Below, in pieces: positions 1 to 9,308 of a DNA stretch of 64,000 bases. The notes beneath the pieces were generated by a model. It saw nothing but the letters and a program-made list of their open reading frames with translations. It did no database searches and was not told the origin of the DNA. Source of the stretch: Nitrospira defluvii (GTDB lineage: Bacteria > Nitrospirota > Nitrospiria > Nitrospirales > Nitrospiraceae); contig NZ_CAJNBJ010000017.1 of assembly GCF_905220995.1 (NCBI RefSeq), positions 558,001-622,000 of the forward strand, written 5' to 3'. Positions within the stretch are counted from its first letter, which is position 1, and each line of letters begins with the position of its first letter. Both the position numbers and the translations under genes were made by a program.

Positions 1-133
1 GGGGGTCCTGATGCTGAAGCTGCGTCACGAGTAGTTTTAAAAAATCATCTTTGCCGAGCGGCTTAGGCCCATCGGTCGTCGGAGTGGCTGAATCCGTCGG
101 AGCCGTCTGTGTAATCACCTTGCTGATATCCAT
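1..133 (-). CDS. flgD: Flagellar hook assembly scaffold FlgD (N-terminal part, cut by window edge)
   Basis: Only the first 44 or so codons are in the window. They begin MDISKVITQT and contain the motif DFLKLLVTQLQHQDP, which is the hallmark of the FlgD N-terminus. FlgD caps the growing hook in the periplasm-facing rod/hook structure and is needed for hook polymerisation. The start is supported by a GGAGG six bases upstream. It is the last visible gene of the flagellar operon, 13 bp after fliK, and fliK-flgD order is common. The remainder lies left of base 1. Confidence 0.85.
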   Translation of the reverse strand, partial: MDISKVITQTAPTDSATPTTDGPKPLGKDDFLKLLVTQLQHQDP

Positions 134-146
134 GGATCCTCCCAAA

Positions 147-1724
147 TCAGGCAAAAATACTCACACGGTCATTCGATCCGACACCACGCTCTCCCCTCAC
201 CCCGCGTTCATCTTCTCGGCCCGCCGCGTGCGACATGTTCGAAGACGATGAACGGCCTTGTTGTTGCTGCTGTTGTTGAAACATCCACGCGTTGTCGCCT
301 CGCCCCTGTTGCTGATCCACCGTCACCCGCAACATGCCCATTTCCAGGCCGGTCGTACGGAGCGATGATTCAAGCGATTGCCCCTGTTGCAGCAACCCCT
401 GCCCTAACTCTCCATGCTCGGTCCTGATATGCGCATGCACCGTCTGATCGTTCATCATGACTCGAACACGCAACGGCCCCATATCCAACGGATCGAGATC
501 GAGGGTGACAGTCTGGCTGAACGGTGTGGGCCCTCGAAACTCCCCCAGTCGGTCGGCATCCGACGCATGCAAGGCGCCTGTCGATTGTCCGCTGTCATTT
601 CCGCCGGATGAGCCCTCGGTGGCTACGCTGACCGGCTGACCCAGCCCGTTCATACGATCGAGAAACAGCGCCCGATTGTTTCCTTCGCCCGTCGGAAGAA
701 CATTCGCGGAGGGGCGATGTGATTCGCCTGATGAGTCAGAAAATCTTCCGGAGTCCTGTGCAAGGTGTTGTTCTGCGCCGCCGCTCCCCTGGGATCCACT
801 CATCGCGGAGCCTTGAGCCATTGCATCCACCAGGGCTGAACCGTCGGCCTGGTTCGGCTGGAGTTGCGGCTGAACCTGTCCATCCTGTTTCCTGAGCGTC
901 ACGGCGGCGACCGCTTGTTTCGCCGTATCCGGTTCGGCCTTCTCAGGGACCACAGGTGCCTCGATGTTATTCGCTTGGGTAGGGGTCGCAATGGACTCCC
1001 CTTGTACTGCCGCAGCCGCCTGCGGCTCTGAAGGCGCATTCCCCGCCTTGGGCGGTGCGGCGGTGTCTTGCACTTCAGCGACCGGTACGCTCGTCGTGCC
1101 GGGAACCGCGCCTGTCTTCGCCTGCTCGCCTGCCGTCATCGAAACATTCATCGCTGGGGCAGAAGCTTCCGTGATGGCGGGACCAGGATCGCCGACAGCG
1201 GTGACCGTGTTCATGGCATCTTGGACTGGTTGAGTACCAAGCTCGGCCGTATCATGAGCCTGAACCGTCGGCGGCGGGGCTGCGTTCACGGAGGTATTCA
1301 TGGCGACCACCATGGCATCGTTCACCGCTGTCGATTGCTCGTCCGAAGGTTCGTCAGACTCCGAGTGCTCGCGTGGTGCTTCCTGCTCTGAAAGCTGATC
1401 CTTGCGTTCTCCGGTGACTTCTTTTCTGGTCACTACCTGTTCTCGGGACGTCACATCCGCAGATCGTTCAAACTGCTGCGTAGTGGATTCTGGTTTCGAG
1501 TACATTTTGGAGCGGGACGGCACTCCATTCTTTGAGTCTGGTGTGCTGGCAGCCGCCTCACGCCTTGGATTCGCCTGGCGCGCTTCCGCCCTGCCCAGCA
1601 TGGACTCGAAATCATGCGAAGAGCCGGTACTCTGAGCAGCCTGGTAACGATCGCGTGCATCCGACAGGGAAGATGGAGAAGGTGTTGGGAGTCCTCCAAA
1701 GAGCGTGTGCATGTCCGTAGCCAT
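147..1724 (-). CDS. fliK: Flagellar hook-length control protein FliK
   Basis: A 525-residue protein with a long low-complexity N-terminal and central region rich in Ala, Pro, Gln, Ser and Thr, followed by a C-terminal Flg_hook domain (about residues 390-475) with the typical stretch LDPLDMGPLRVRV. A Gln run comes near the end. FliK is exported, acts as the molecular ruler for hook length, and switches FlhB export specificity. I chose the ATG at 1724 (MATDMH) because AAAGGAA precedes it. An in-frame ATG at 1760 would add 12 residues and lacks a clear ribosome-binding site. The position between motE and flgD fits the family. Confidence 0.85.
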   Translation of the reverse strand: MATDMHTLFGGLPTPSPSSLSDARDRYQAAQSTGSSHDFESMLGRAEARQANPRREAAASTPDSKNGVPSRSKMYSKPESTTQQFERSADVTSREQVVTRKEVTGERKDQLSEQEAPREHSESDEPSDEQSTAVNDAMVVAMNTSVNAAPPPTVQAHDTAELGTQPVQDAMNTVTAVGDPGPAITEASAPAMNVSMTAGEQAKTGAVPGTTSVPVAEVQDTAAPPKAGNAPSEPQAAAAVQGESIATPTQANNIEAPVVPEKAEPDTAKQAVAAVTLRKQDGQVQPQLQPNQADGSALVDAMAQGSAMSGSQGSGGAEQHLAQDSGRFSDSSGESHRPSANVLPTGEGNNRALFLDRMNGLGQPVSVATEGSSGGNDSGQSTGALHASDADRLGEFRGPTPFSQTVTLDLDPLDMGPLRVRVMMNDQTVHAHIRTEHGELGQGLLQQGQSLESSLRTTGLEMGMLRVTVDQQQGRGDNAWMFQQQQQQQGRSSSSNMSHAAGREDERGVRGERGVGSNDRVSIFA

Positions 1725-1918
1725 AGACGTTCCTTTTACTGTGAAGTCTCTCGTCGTCATGGAACATCTTTACAAAGGCCGTGCCATGACGAAACGTGCG
1801 GAAACTCGCGTTTGGCGAAGGATTTGGCTACCGGGACGGGAATAGATCGATGAGGAGCGGGAAGTTTCTGCAGGATGGCTCGGCAAAACTTGCCGGAGGA
1901 GAAAGGATAAACGAGAGG

Positions 1919-2596
1919 CTATGGGCTCGTGAGCAGTTGTTCAGTCAGGCGCGCAGCGCGATCTGGCTTCACTTCGGCGAGAATGGCTCCTGCCGATTTT
2001 CCTTTTAAGAGGCGCAGTACCTCGATTGCCTTCCGTTCAGGCATACGTTCGAGACGCGCCGCGGCCTCTTCAGGGGGCATCGTTTCATAGATCTTTGCCA
2101 ACTGTGCTTGATTCAGATTCACGGCCGGCGCAGCCTTCGCCGATGGTTTGGCCTTCTCCGGCTCGTTGCCGCCCTTGGCTTGAGCGGCTTGTCGTCGCTT
2201 TTTCTCGGCTTCCACCGCCTGTTCATGCCGCGTGACGATCTGCTCCAACTCGGCCTTGAGTTCCAACAAATGGGTCTCTGATCCGCGCAGGGTCGCTTCC
2301 CGCTTGTCCAGCATCCGCTTCCGCTGTTCCAGCAACTCGAACATCTCCCGAGGGGCGCTCAGCGCCGGCCCCTGAATCTCTTTCTTGACCGTCTCGGCTT
2401 TTCCGGCGTCGACTTTCGGCGTATCGGCTTTTGGCGCGTCCCCCTTGGCAGCCTCCTTCTGGACTGCGGGAACCGGTTTGGCCTCCTCCGTCGCTGCCTG
2501 GCTCAGTCCCGCCCCGAGTAGAGCCACGAGAAGGACCGTCTCCATCGAGATGCGAGCGGACAATCCCCTGGTTTTGCTTCCATCGATCGCCCTCAT
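1919..2596 (-). CDS. MotE-like flagellar protein (MgtE N-terminal-like domain)
   Basis: 225 residues. The N-terminus has a hydrophobic segment (METVLLVALLGAGLSQA), then a Lys/Ala/Pro-rich stretch, a coiled coil (about 85-135), and a C-terminal helical domain with YETMPPEEAAARLERMP and AIEVLRLLKGKSAGAIL. That last part is the MgtE_N-like fold of MotE, a periplasmic chaperone for the stator protein MotC in some flagellates. It sits between fliJ and fliK, where this protein usually occurs. The start codon overlaps the fliJ stop (ATGA), implying translational coupling. MotE is the best guess, though other FliJ-linked MgtE_N proteins are possible. Confidence 0.7.
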   Translation of the reverse strand: MRAIDGSKTRGLSARISMETVLLVALLGAGLSQAATEEAKPVPAVQKEAAKGDAPKADTPKVDAGKAETVKKEIQGPALSAPREMFELLEQRKRMLDKREATLRGSETHLLELKAELEQIVTRHEQAVEAEKKRRQAAQAKGGNEPEKAKPSAKAAPAVNLNQAQLAKIYETMPPEEAAARLERMPERKAIEVLRLLKGKSAGAILAEVKPDRAARLTEQLLTSP

Positions 2597-3033
2597 ACCC
2601 GCTCTCCCTTTTGCAGTGGACCTCGGCGCCAGGCGCGTTCGTCCAGCAACTGCTGATCCTGCCGGTCACGACGACGGCGCAAGTCCGCAGCCGCACGGGC
2701 GTCGAGCAAATCCAACTTCTTCCGGTATTGCATCGCCTCCAGCAGTTCGCCTCGTTTCTGTTCCATCTGCGCCTGTTGCAGAACGACGGCCTGCTCCAAG
2801 CGCCGCCGAGCGGCGACGGCCTGCTCCATGGCATCAAGATGACTGACGACCTGATCGACAGTGCCGCCTTGCGCCACCTGCGTGAGATAGCGCTCGGCAT
2901 CTGCGCCCGCCCTAACCTCCAGGAGAGCCATATGATCCATCGTCTGTTGCAGGGCGCGGCCTAATTCCGCCAACTCCAACTTGGCCACTTCCTCAAGTTG
3001 TACGGCATACTGGCGAAGCACCGTGACGTTCAT
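2593..3033 (-). CDS. fliJ: Flagellar export protein FliJ
   Basis: 146 residues, almost entirely charged helix and coiled coil (LVNxE-like heptads, many Arg/Gln/Glu/Leu), as expected for FliJ, the stalk-like subunit of the FliH-FliI-FliJ export ATPase complex. Sequence similarity is low in this family, so the call rests on length, coiled-coil character and position directly after fliI. Its start overlaps the fliI stop by 4 bp and its stop overlaps the next start. Confidence 0.75.
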   Translation of the reverse strand: MNVTVLRQYAVQLEEVAKLELAELGRALQQTMDHMALLEVRAGADAERYLTQVAQGGTVDQVVSHLDAMEQAVAARRRLEQAVVLQQAQMEQKRGELLEAMQYRKKLDLLDARAAADLRRRRDRQDQQLLDERAWRRGPLQKGERV

Positions 3034-4337
3034 TGAATCGATCCCGCCAGGCTGAGGAGCGCGTCGATCGATGGCGACAAGCCGAATGCCTGCTTGGTTT
3101 CCTGGCGTAGAAAGGCCGTGATCCCGTCATGAGCCGACACCGCCTTATCGAGTTCCTTGCTCGTCCCCGGTTTGTAGGCCCCCAGCGTGATCAAATCCTC
3201 CGACCGTCGATAGAGCGCAGTCCGTTCGAACACCAGCCGCGCGGCGGCATAGTGAGCGGGTGTGACAATATCCCGCATCACCCGACTGGTACTCTGCAGA
3301 ATATCGATCGCGGGGAAATGATTGCGGGCCGCCAATTCGCGTGAGAGCACGATATGTCCGTCAAGAATGGAGCGCACGGCATCCGCCACGGGGTCGTTGA
3401 GATCGTCTCCGTCGACCAGCACCGTATACAGTCCGGTGATGCTGCCGCCGCTCTGTGCCGGCCCCACCCGTTCCAACAATTTCGGCAACACTGCAAAAAC
3501 GGAGGGCGTGTAGCCTTTGGTCGTGGGCGGTTCCCCGATGGCCAACCCGACTTCTCTCTGGCTATAGGCCAATCGGGAGAGCGAGTCCATCATCAGCAGC
3601 ACATGCTTGCCGCAATCACGGAAATATTCGGCAATGGCGGTGGCGACCAAGGCCCCTCGAATACGGACCAGCGGCGGTTGATCCGACGTGGCAACGACGA
3701 CGATGGACCGGGCTCTGGCTTCCGGCGTCAAATCGCGCTCCAGAAACTCTTTGACCTCGCGTCCCCGTTCGCCGATCAATGCGATGACCCGCACATCGGC
3801 CTGCGTGTATCGGCTGATCATGCCCAGCAACACGCTCTTTCCCACCCCCGATCCTGCAAACACCCCGATCTTTTGTCCTTGCCCGCAGGTCAACAGGGCA
3901 TTGATCGCTCTGATTCCCAGATCGACCGGTTGGGTGATGCGTGCCCGGTGCAGCGGATTCAAGGGCGAGGCATACAGAGGAACGCGCAGGTCGCTGCGGA
4001 TCGCGGGTTGACCATCCAGCGGATGCCCGAGGCCGTCAAAGATCCGCCCCAGCATCTGCGGGCCCACCGGGACGGAGGCGACATGACCTTTCATCACCAC
4101 ACGACTCCCAGGACCGATGCCCTGCATTTCTCCCAAGGGCATCAGCAGCACACGATCCTCCCGAAATCCCACGACTTCGGCCATCACTGCTCCATGGCCG
4201 CCTTCTCTGGTGATCTCGCAGACCTCCCCGACGGAGGTGAACGGCCCGGAGGCTTCGATGACAATACCCACTGCCTGAGCCACCCGCCCCGTCACCGACA
4301 AGGGCTCAATATGTTCCAGCCGTTCGCTAAGCTTCAC
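3030..4337 (-). CDS. fliI: Flagellum-specific export ATPase FliI
   Basis: 435 residues, the usual FliI length. It has an N-terminal beta-barrel region, a Walker A GSGVGKSVLLG near residue 162, GERGREVKEF, and a Walker B HVLLMMDSLSR near residue 246. This is the cytoplasmic hexameric F1-ATPase beta-like enzyme that drives substrate loading of the flagellar type III export gate. It overlaps the upstream fliH-type gene by 11 bp and the downstream fliJ by 4 bp, so the three ATPase-complex subunits are coupled. Confidence 0.95.
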   Translation of the reverse strand: MKLSERLEHIEPLSVTGRVAQAVGIVIEASGPFTSVGEVCEITREGGHGAVMAEVVGFREDRVLLMPLGEMQGIGPGSRVVMKGHVASVPVGPQMLGRIFDGLGHPLDGQPAIRSDLRVPLYASPLNPLHRARITQPVDLGIRAINALLTCGQGQKIGVFAGSGVGKSVLLGMISRYTQADVRVIALIGERGREVKEFLERDLTPEARARSIVVVATSDQPPLVRIRGALVATAIAEYFRDCGKHVLLMMDSLSRLAYSQREVGLAIGEPPTTKGYTPSVFAVLPKLLERVGPAQSGGSITGLYTVLVDGDDLNDPVADAVRSILDGHIVLSRELAARNHFPAIDILQSTSRVMRDIVTPAHYAAARLVFERTALYRRSEDLITLGAYKPGTSKELDKAVSAHDGITAFLRQETKQAFGLSPSIDALLSLAGSIQ

Positions 4338-5376
4338 CGGTATCCCGTCCTCTCAAGGCTTCACCCAGCCGCAACAGTTGCGTATCCAGCGTCGCATCGA
4401 TCAACAAACTTTGTGCCTGAACCAGGCATCCGCCTGGACTGATGGCCGGGTCCGTCTCAAATTTCAGGGTCAACAAGCCATGAGGGGTTTGGCTCAACCC
4501 GGCGCGCGCCGACTCCAGAGCCTGCACATCCGACGGATGGACACGGACACGGACGAGGCCGCTTTCGTGAAGATGCCCTAACGCCGCCTTCACTTGCGTG
4601 ACAATCAGGTCCCGCCGTTCCGAGACGATATCGCGAAGCACCTTTTGGGCAATCATGAAGGAGAGGGAGGCCACTTCCTCTTCGACGGTCTCGTGCAGGC
4701 TCTGCCAGACCTCCTCGAATTTTTCGGCGAGCGACGCCACAAGGGCCTGTTCGCGTTGTCGTGCCGCCGCGACCCGCTCGGTGGCCCGCTTCTCCCCCTC
4801 CGCCAGCCCTCGTTCGAACTCGCTATGATCGTCGACTCCAAACGGGCGATTCCCGCGGCTGAAATCCGCCAGCGGGATCGTGCGCAGTTGAATATTGCCG
4901 GAGCGGATCAGCGTACGGGCGAGGACGGTGTTTTCCTGTCGGAGACGGTAGAGTTCCAATAGCCGGGAAACCGATACCCGCACCAGTTCTGCTTGAAACG
5001 GTTTCGTCAGAAAATCTGAGGCGCCTGACTTCATGGCTCGAACAGCGAGCTCGATGTTGCCGTGCCCCGTCATCACGATACCCATCAGGCGGTTGTCGAC
5101 ATCCAACGCCTGCTGCAAAAATGCGATACCGTCTGCCCCTCCCAATTGGACATCAACGATGACGACCGCGACGGTGCGGGTCCGGACATGGCCCATCGCG
5201 TCGACGACAGATCCCGCCGTGAGAATCGGGTGGCCGGTGGCCTGCAGCATCTCAGCCAGCAAGAGGCAGATCGAGGGCTCGTCATCGACAATCAGCACCG
5301 CCCGCGGTGATAACTCTTTGTCTGATTCGACCGGAGACGCCGCCGGCATCCCCGAGCCCAAGGCCGCGCCGCCCAT
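4327..5376 (-). CDS. fliH: FliH with N-terminal response-regulator receiver domain
   Basis: 349 residues. Residues about 25-145 form a CheY-like receiver with all key residues: the acidic pair D31-D32, phosphoacceptor D75 (VIVDVQLGG), T103 (VMTGHG) and K125 (LTKPF). A helix follows (LLELYRLRQEN), as after NtrC-type receivers. The C-terminal half (about 185-345) is FliH: a coiled coil, AQKVLRDIVSERRDLI, VRVHPSDV and a GGCLVQ segment. FliH is the stator/regulator of the FliI ATPase. Standard FliH is about 230 residues and has no receiver. The start directly abuts the fliG stop, with GAGGAG about 8 bp upstream. One continuous reading frame spans both domains, so this is not a missed frameshift in the sequence given. 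Confidence 0.85.
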   Translation of the reverse strand: MGGAALGSGMPAASPVESDKELSPRAVLIVDDEPSICLLLAEMLQATGHPILTAGSVVDAMGHVRTRTVAVVIVDVQLGGADGIAFLQQALDVDNRLMGIVMTGHGNIELAVRAMKSGASDFLTKPFQAELVRVSVSRLLELYRLRQENTVLARTLIRSGNIQLRTIPLADFSRGNRPFGVDDHSEFERGLAEGEKRATERVAAARQREQALVASLAEKFEEVWQSLHETVEEEVASLSFMIAQKVLRDIVSERRDLIVTQVKAALGHLHESGLVRVRVHPSDVQALESARAGLSQTPHGLLTLKFETDPAISPGGCLVQAQSLLIDATLDTQLLRLGEALRGRDTGEA

Positions 5377-6372
5377 TTAGAGCATCTCCTCGCTTCCACC
5401 ACCTCCGATGACGATCCGGCCCTCTTCTTCCAGCTTGCGGCACACTTTGAGAATGTTCTGTTGGGATTTCTCGACGTCGGACACTTTGACCGGCCCGCGT
5501 GTTTCCATGTCTTCCTTGAGCATCTCCGCCGCCCGGCTGGACATATTTTTGAGGAACTTTTCCTTGATCTCCGGGGTGGCGCCCCGCAGGGCGATCGGCA
5601 GGTCCTCTTTGCTGATTTCCTTCATCAGTTCCTGCATCGCACGCGAGTCCAATCCCACCAGGTCGTCGAACACGAACATCAGCGCACGGATGCTATCCGC
5701 CAGGGCCTGATCCTTTTCGGTGATCTTCGCCATGATGGCGCCTTCGGTGTTCTTGTCGACGCGGGTGAGAATATCGGCCATCAACTCAGCCCCGCCCACC
5801 GACATACTCGACATCCCCATAGACGCCGACAGAATCTCCTGCAGGCTGTCGCTGAGTTCCGAGAGCACCTCCGGTTGCACCTCCTGCATGGTCGCAAGAC
5901 GCAGAGACACATCCGCGTGCAGATGCGTCGGCAACAACGCCAGCACGGCGCTGGCTTGCTCGGCCTCCATTTGTGCCAGACACACGGCGATGGTTTGAGG
6001 ATGTTCGATCTTGAGGATCTGGGCCACGGTACGGGAATCGACCCATTTCAACGCGTCGATACCGGGATACGTCTTGGTATTCAAGGATTCGATCATGCGA
6101 GCGGCCTTCTCGGGACCCAAGGCCTTTTTCAGAATCGCCTCCATGAATTCACGGCCTTCAAACTGCACTTCACCGCTGGCGCTGGCTTGTTCGAATTCGG
6201 CGATCACGCTCTCTTCTTCCTGCTTGGTGATATTCGCCGTCTCTTTCATGAACATGCCGAGCTTGCGAATATCTTTCGGATCCAGCGTTTTCATGACCTG
6301 GGCCGCGGCCTCTTCTCCGATAGCGCGGAGGAGAATCGCGGCCTTTTGGGCACCCGAGAGTTCTTTATTCAT
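5377..6372 (-). CDS. fliG: Flagellar motor switch protein FliG
   Basis: 331 residues, the normal length. It begins ELSGAQKAAILLRAIG (N-terminal FliF-binding domain), carries the EHPQ motif near residue 122, and has a C-terminal domain with charged torque residues (VFDDLVGLDSRAMQELMKE). FliG sits on the MS-ring and couples stator force and CheY-P control to rotation. It is co-transcribed between fliF and the receiver-fliH gene. Confidence 0.96.
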   Translation of the reverse strand: MNKELSGAQKAAILLRAIGEEAAAQVMKTLDPKDIRKLGMFMKETANITKQEEESVIAEFEQASASGEVQFEGREFMEAILKKALGPEKAARMIESLNTKTYPGIDALKWVDSRTVAQILKIEHPQTIAVCLAQMEAEQASAVLALLPTHLHADVSLRLATMQEVQPEVLSELSDSLQEILSASMGMSSMSVGGAELMADILTRVDKNTEGAIMAKITEKDQALADSIRALMFVFDDLVGLDSRAMQELMKEISKEDLPIALRGATPEIKEKFLKNMSSRAAEMLKEDMETRGPVKVSDVEKSQQNILKVCRKLEEEGRIVIGGGGSEEML

Positions 6373-6383
6373 GGAGACGTCCG

Positions 6384-7946
6384 TTAGGCGTTACTCTTGA
6401 GCCATTGCTTGACGACGACTGCCGTGTTGGCGGGGTTATTCTTGGCCATATCGAGGATCTGTCCCGGTTGTTTGCCGCTCATGGCCGCTTCGACCTGACC
6501 TACCGAGGCCGGTAGCGCCGGTGTGTCACTCTCGGCGGGAGCCGGTGGCGATGCCACGAGCATCGCCATCAACGGACGAACCACCATGAAGAGAATGAGG
6601 AAGAAGAGCACACCGCCTACCGCATAGCGGATATACGGCATCCACGCCCTCGTCGAATCCGCGGCCGCTTCAACCGCGGCGCCCGTCGGCTCTTCGACGC
6701 CGAGACCAAACTGCACATTCACCACTTCGACTTGGTCTTGGCGCTCCGTGGAATAACCCATGGCCTTCTTCACGATCTCCTCGATCCGTTTCATTTCTTC
6801 TTCGGACCGCGGCACGTACTTCTTCGGCTGCTGTTCGGCACCCGCTTCACTGGCCTTGCCCCCGCCCTCATAGATTCCGTCTACCAACACCGCGACCGAC
6901 AGTTTCTTGATGGTCCCGGTCGGCTCCACGATGCGCGAGACCGTACGGCTGATTTCATAGTTCACGGTTTCATTCTTCGTTTGATTGCTGTTCGAACTGG
7001 TTTGTCCGGCCTCCGCCTCCGCGCCGCCCGGCACGTTGGACTCGACACCGGGCACACCACCACTGGTGCCGTTCATGCCGTTGGACTTCTCCTGGCCGCG
7101 TTGCTCGCTCCGGACCACTTGACCGTTGGGATCGTACCGTTCCTCGGTGGTCTCGACTTTCCTGAAATCAAGCACGCTGGACACACGCACGACCGCCTTG
7201 TTGACGCCGACGATCCGCTCCAACATCGTCTGGATTCGGGTTTCGATATCCTTCTCCAGCGTCCGTTGAAACTCCATTTGTGTCCCGGACAAACCGGCCG
7301 ACTCGTCACTGGAGCTGTTCGACAACAGATTGCCGTGACCATCGACCACCGTCACGTCACGGGCCTGCAGTCCTTCGACGCTGCTGGATACCAGATGCAC
7401 CACCCCCTGGATCTGCGCCTTCGACAGCGATTGGTTGGCTCGCAAGGACACAACGACGGAGGCACGTGCCCGATCCTGTTCGGTTGCAAATAACCGCCGC
7501 TCCGGAATGGCCAGATGCACCCTCGCCCGTTCGACTTCCGGCATTTGCGTGATCGTCCTGGCCAGTTCTCCTTGCAAGGCCCTCCGATAATTCAACTTCT
7601 GCACAAAATCCGACATCCCCATGGTAGTCCGATCGAAGATTTCATACCCGACCCCTCCACCGTGCGGGAGGCCCTGCCCGGCCATTTCGAGCCTCAGGTC
7701 GTGCACCTGTGCATTCGGCACCAGGATGGTGGTCCCGCCGTTGGTGGTCTCATAGGGCACCTTCGCGTCTTTCAATTTGTCGATAATCCCTGCGGCATCA
7801 TCGACCGCCAGATTAGCGTAGAGCACCTGCATGTCCGGCTGCTGTGTCCAGAGCGTCACCGCCACGAGTCCGGCAATGGAGCCAGCGAGGGCCAGCAGGA
7901 TGATGAGGCGTTGATTGATCGTGAAGTGGCTGAATTTTGAGAACAT
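6384..7946 (-). CDS. fliF: Flagellar MS-ring protein FliF
   Basis: 520 residues. One membrane segment lies at about 15-35 (LIILLALAGSIAGLVAVTLW), followed by the YscJ/FliF ring-building motifs (LYANLAVDDAAGIIDKLKD). A low-complexity periplasmic loop is around 285-315. A second membrane segment is near 440 (GGVLFFLILFMVV), and the C-terminal FliG-binding tail ends NTAVVVKQWLKSNA. FliF forms the MS ring in the inner membrane. It starts 11 bp upstream of fliG in the same operon. Confidence 0.96.
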   Translation of the reverse strand: MFSKFSHFTINQRLIILLALAGSIAGLVAVTLWTQQPDMQVLYANLAVDDAAGIIDKLKDAKVPYETTNGGTTILVPNAQVHDLRLEMAGQGLPHGGGVGYEIFDRTTMGMSDFVQKLNYRRALQGELARTITQMPEVERARVHLAIPERRLFATEQDRARASVVVSLRANQSLSKAQIQGVVHLVSSSVEGLQARDVTVVDGHGNLLSNSSSDESAGLSGTQMEFQRTLEKDIETRIQTMLERIVGVNKAVVRVSSVLDFRKVETTEERYDPNGQVVRSEQRGQEKSNGMNGTSGGVPGVESNVPGGAEAEAGQTSSNSNQTKNETVNYEISRTVSRIVEPTGTIKKLSVAVLVDGIYEGGGKASEAGAEQQPKKYVPRSEEEMKRIEEIVKKAMGYSTERQDQVEVVNVQFGLGVEEPTGAAVEAAADSTRAWMPYIRYAVGGVLFFLILFMVVRPLMAMLVASPPAPAESDTPALPASVGQVEAAMSGKQPGQILDMAKNNPANTAVVVKQWLKSNA

Positions 7947-8051
7947 ACGCGATGGAGTCCTTTATCCCTACCATTCAAGAGCGAGTAACAACGGGCTGGA
8001 GGGGTGGTGAGACGCCTTGCCGACAGCGCCACATGACGGCTACGCTGCCTC

Positions 8052-8354
8052 TTAAATCTGCATCCGTTGAATTTCTTCGTAGGCCGTCACTAACTTATTC
8101 CGGACCTGCATCATGAGCTGAAACGAGGCATCGGCCTGTTGCAGGGCCACCATCGCCTGATGAATGTTGGTGTTCTGACCGGTAACCAGCGCGTCGACAG
8201 CCTGACTGGCTCCGGTTTGCGCATCGTTGATGTGCCCGATCGCCTCTTGCAGCGAATCGACGAAATTCGCTCCCCCCGCCTGCCCGGACTCCTTGATCTC
8301 GGGAATTTCGATCGGATGAGGCTGATTCGCTCCTGCGATCCGCAAGTCAGTCAT
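8052..8354 (-). CDS. fliE: Flagellar hook-basal body protein FliE
   Basis: 100 residues from the ATG at 8354 (MTDLRIAG), preceded by GGGAGG. An upstream in-frame start at 8387 lies inside flgC and is less likely. The C-terminus has the FliE signature ASFQLMMQVRNKLVTAYEEIQRMQI. FliE joins the MS ring to the rod and is needed for export of rod proteins. The start lies 2 bp after the flgC stop. About 105 bp separate it from fliF. Confidence 0.93.
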   Translation of the reverse strand: MTDLRIAGANQPHPIEIPEIKESGQAGGANFVDSLQEAIGHINDAQTGASQAVDALVTGQNTNIHQAMVALQQADASFQLMMQVRNKLVTAYEEIQRMQI

Positions 8355-8356
8355 GG

Positions 8357-8806
8357 TTACCTCCCGATCTCCAACGCGCGATTCCACATGGTGCGAGACG
8401 CATTGACAGCCTGCACGTTCGCTTCATACGCCCGAGACGCGCCGATCATATTCACCATCTCTTCCATGACATTCACATTGGGCATCGTGACGAAACCCTT
8501 CTGATCGGCATCCGGATGGCGAGGGTCGTACACCTTCTGTCCCGGCTTCTGGTCCTCGATCACCCGAGCGACCTTCACGCCGTCCAGCGCATGCTTTCCA
8601 GGCCCCGTCGAAACCTGCTTAAACGCACGCTGAAACGCGGATGACACCGGCGCGGCTTGAAAAACCACATCGCGGCGACGATAGGGGCCGCCCGTGCTCG
8701 TTTTGGTGGACTGAGCGTTCGCCAGGTTGCTGGCAATCACATTCAAGCGATGTCGATGCGCATCGAGTGCGGACACCGAGACTGCGAGACTATCCGTTAA
8801 ATCCAT
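8357..8806 (-). CDS. flgC: Flagellar proximal rod protein FlgC
   Basis: 149 residues with the rod-family N-terminus (RLNVIASNLANAQST) and the C-terminus NVNVMEEMVNMIGASRAYEANVQ typical of FlgC. It polymerises in the periplasm as the proximal rod, with FlgB and FlgF. It lies between flgB and fliE, the classic flgB-flgC-fliE order. Confidence 0.96.
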   Translation of the reverse strand: MDLTDSLAVSVSALDAHRHRLNVIASNLANAQSTKTSTGGPYRRRDVVFQAAPVSSAFQRAFKQVSTGPGKHALDGVKVARVIEDQKPGQKVYDPRHPDADQKGFVTMPNVNVMEEMVNMIGASRAYEANVQAVNASRTMWNRALEIGR

Positions 8807-8865
8807 ATCGCACCTCTTTTCTCTTCAACTCACACTGGAACACGACCTGACACAACGGTCTTCGC

Positions 8866-9273
8866 TTACCGTCCTTCACGTATCGCACTGAGCAGCTGGC
8901 GAAGGCGCATGCTGATAATCGTCGCCGCCGTGTTGTATTGCTGGGCGTTGTCCGACATCTTGGCCATTTCCAATTCGATGTTGACTGAGTTGGCATCAAG
9001 CGGGAGATCGCCTGCAGGCACTTCTTCCAGCCGCCCCGTCACCCGTTGGAATCCATTCCCCTTGGGGCCGATGTGATGCTGGTGTGTGGAGACCAGGGTA
9101 ATCGGGAGCTTGCCTTGCTGTGCATTTGCAAGCGCCTGCCCGAAGTTCAAATCCGTAGCGCGATATTTGGGCGTTTCTTCGTTGGCGATGTTGGCGGCAA
9201 TCACCTGTTGGCGGGCCCCACGCAAGTCCAACGACCGCTCCAGCAGCTGCATGGTCCTATCGAAGATGGTCAT
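8866..9273 (-). CDS. flgB: Flagellar proximal rod protein FlgB
   Basis: 135 residues starting MTIFDRTMQLLERSLDLRG, with the rod motif IAANIANEETPKYRA and a C-terminal helix (NTAATIISMRLRQLLSAIRE). It is the first structural gene of the flagellar operon. TGAGGAG lies upstream of the start, and a sigma-54-like promoter lies about 36 bp upstream. Confidence 0.95.
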   Translation of the reverse strand: MTIFDRTMQLLERSLDLRGARQQVIAANIANEETPKYRATDLNFGQALANAQQGKLPITLVSTHQHHIGPKGNGFQRVTGRLEEVPAGDLPLDANSVNIELEMAKMSDNAQQYNTAATIISMRLRQLLSAIREGR

Positions 9274-9308
9274 GATCTGCGCTCCTCAGAAAATTCTGCC
9301 CACCAGTG

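Noticed and set aside
3354-4442. Long plus-strand open frame opposite fliI and the receiver-fliH gene
   Set aside because: It is the antisense frame of two clear flagellar genes, a common artefact in GC-rich DNA.
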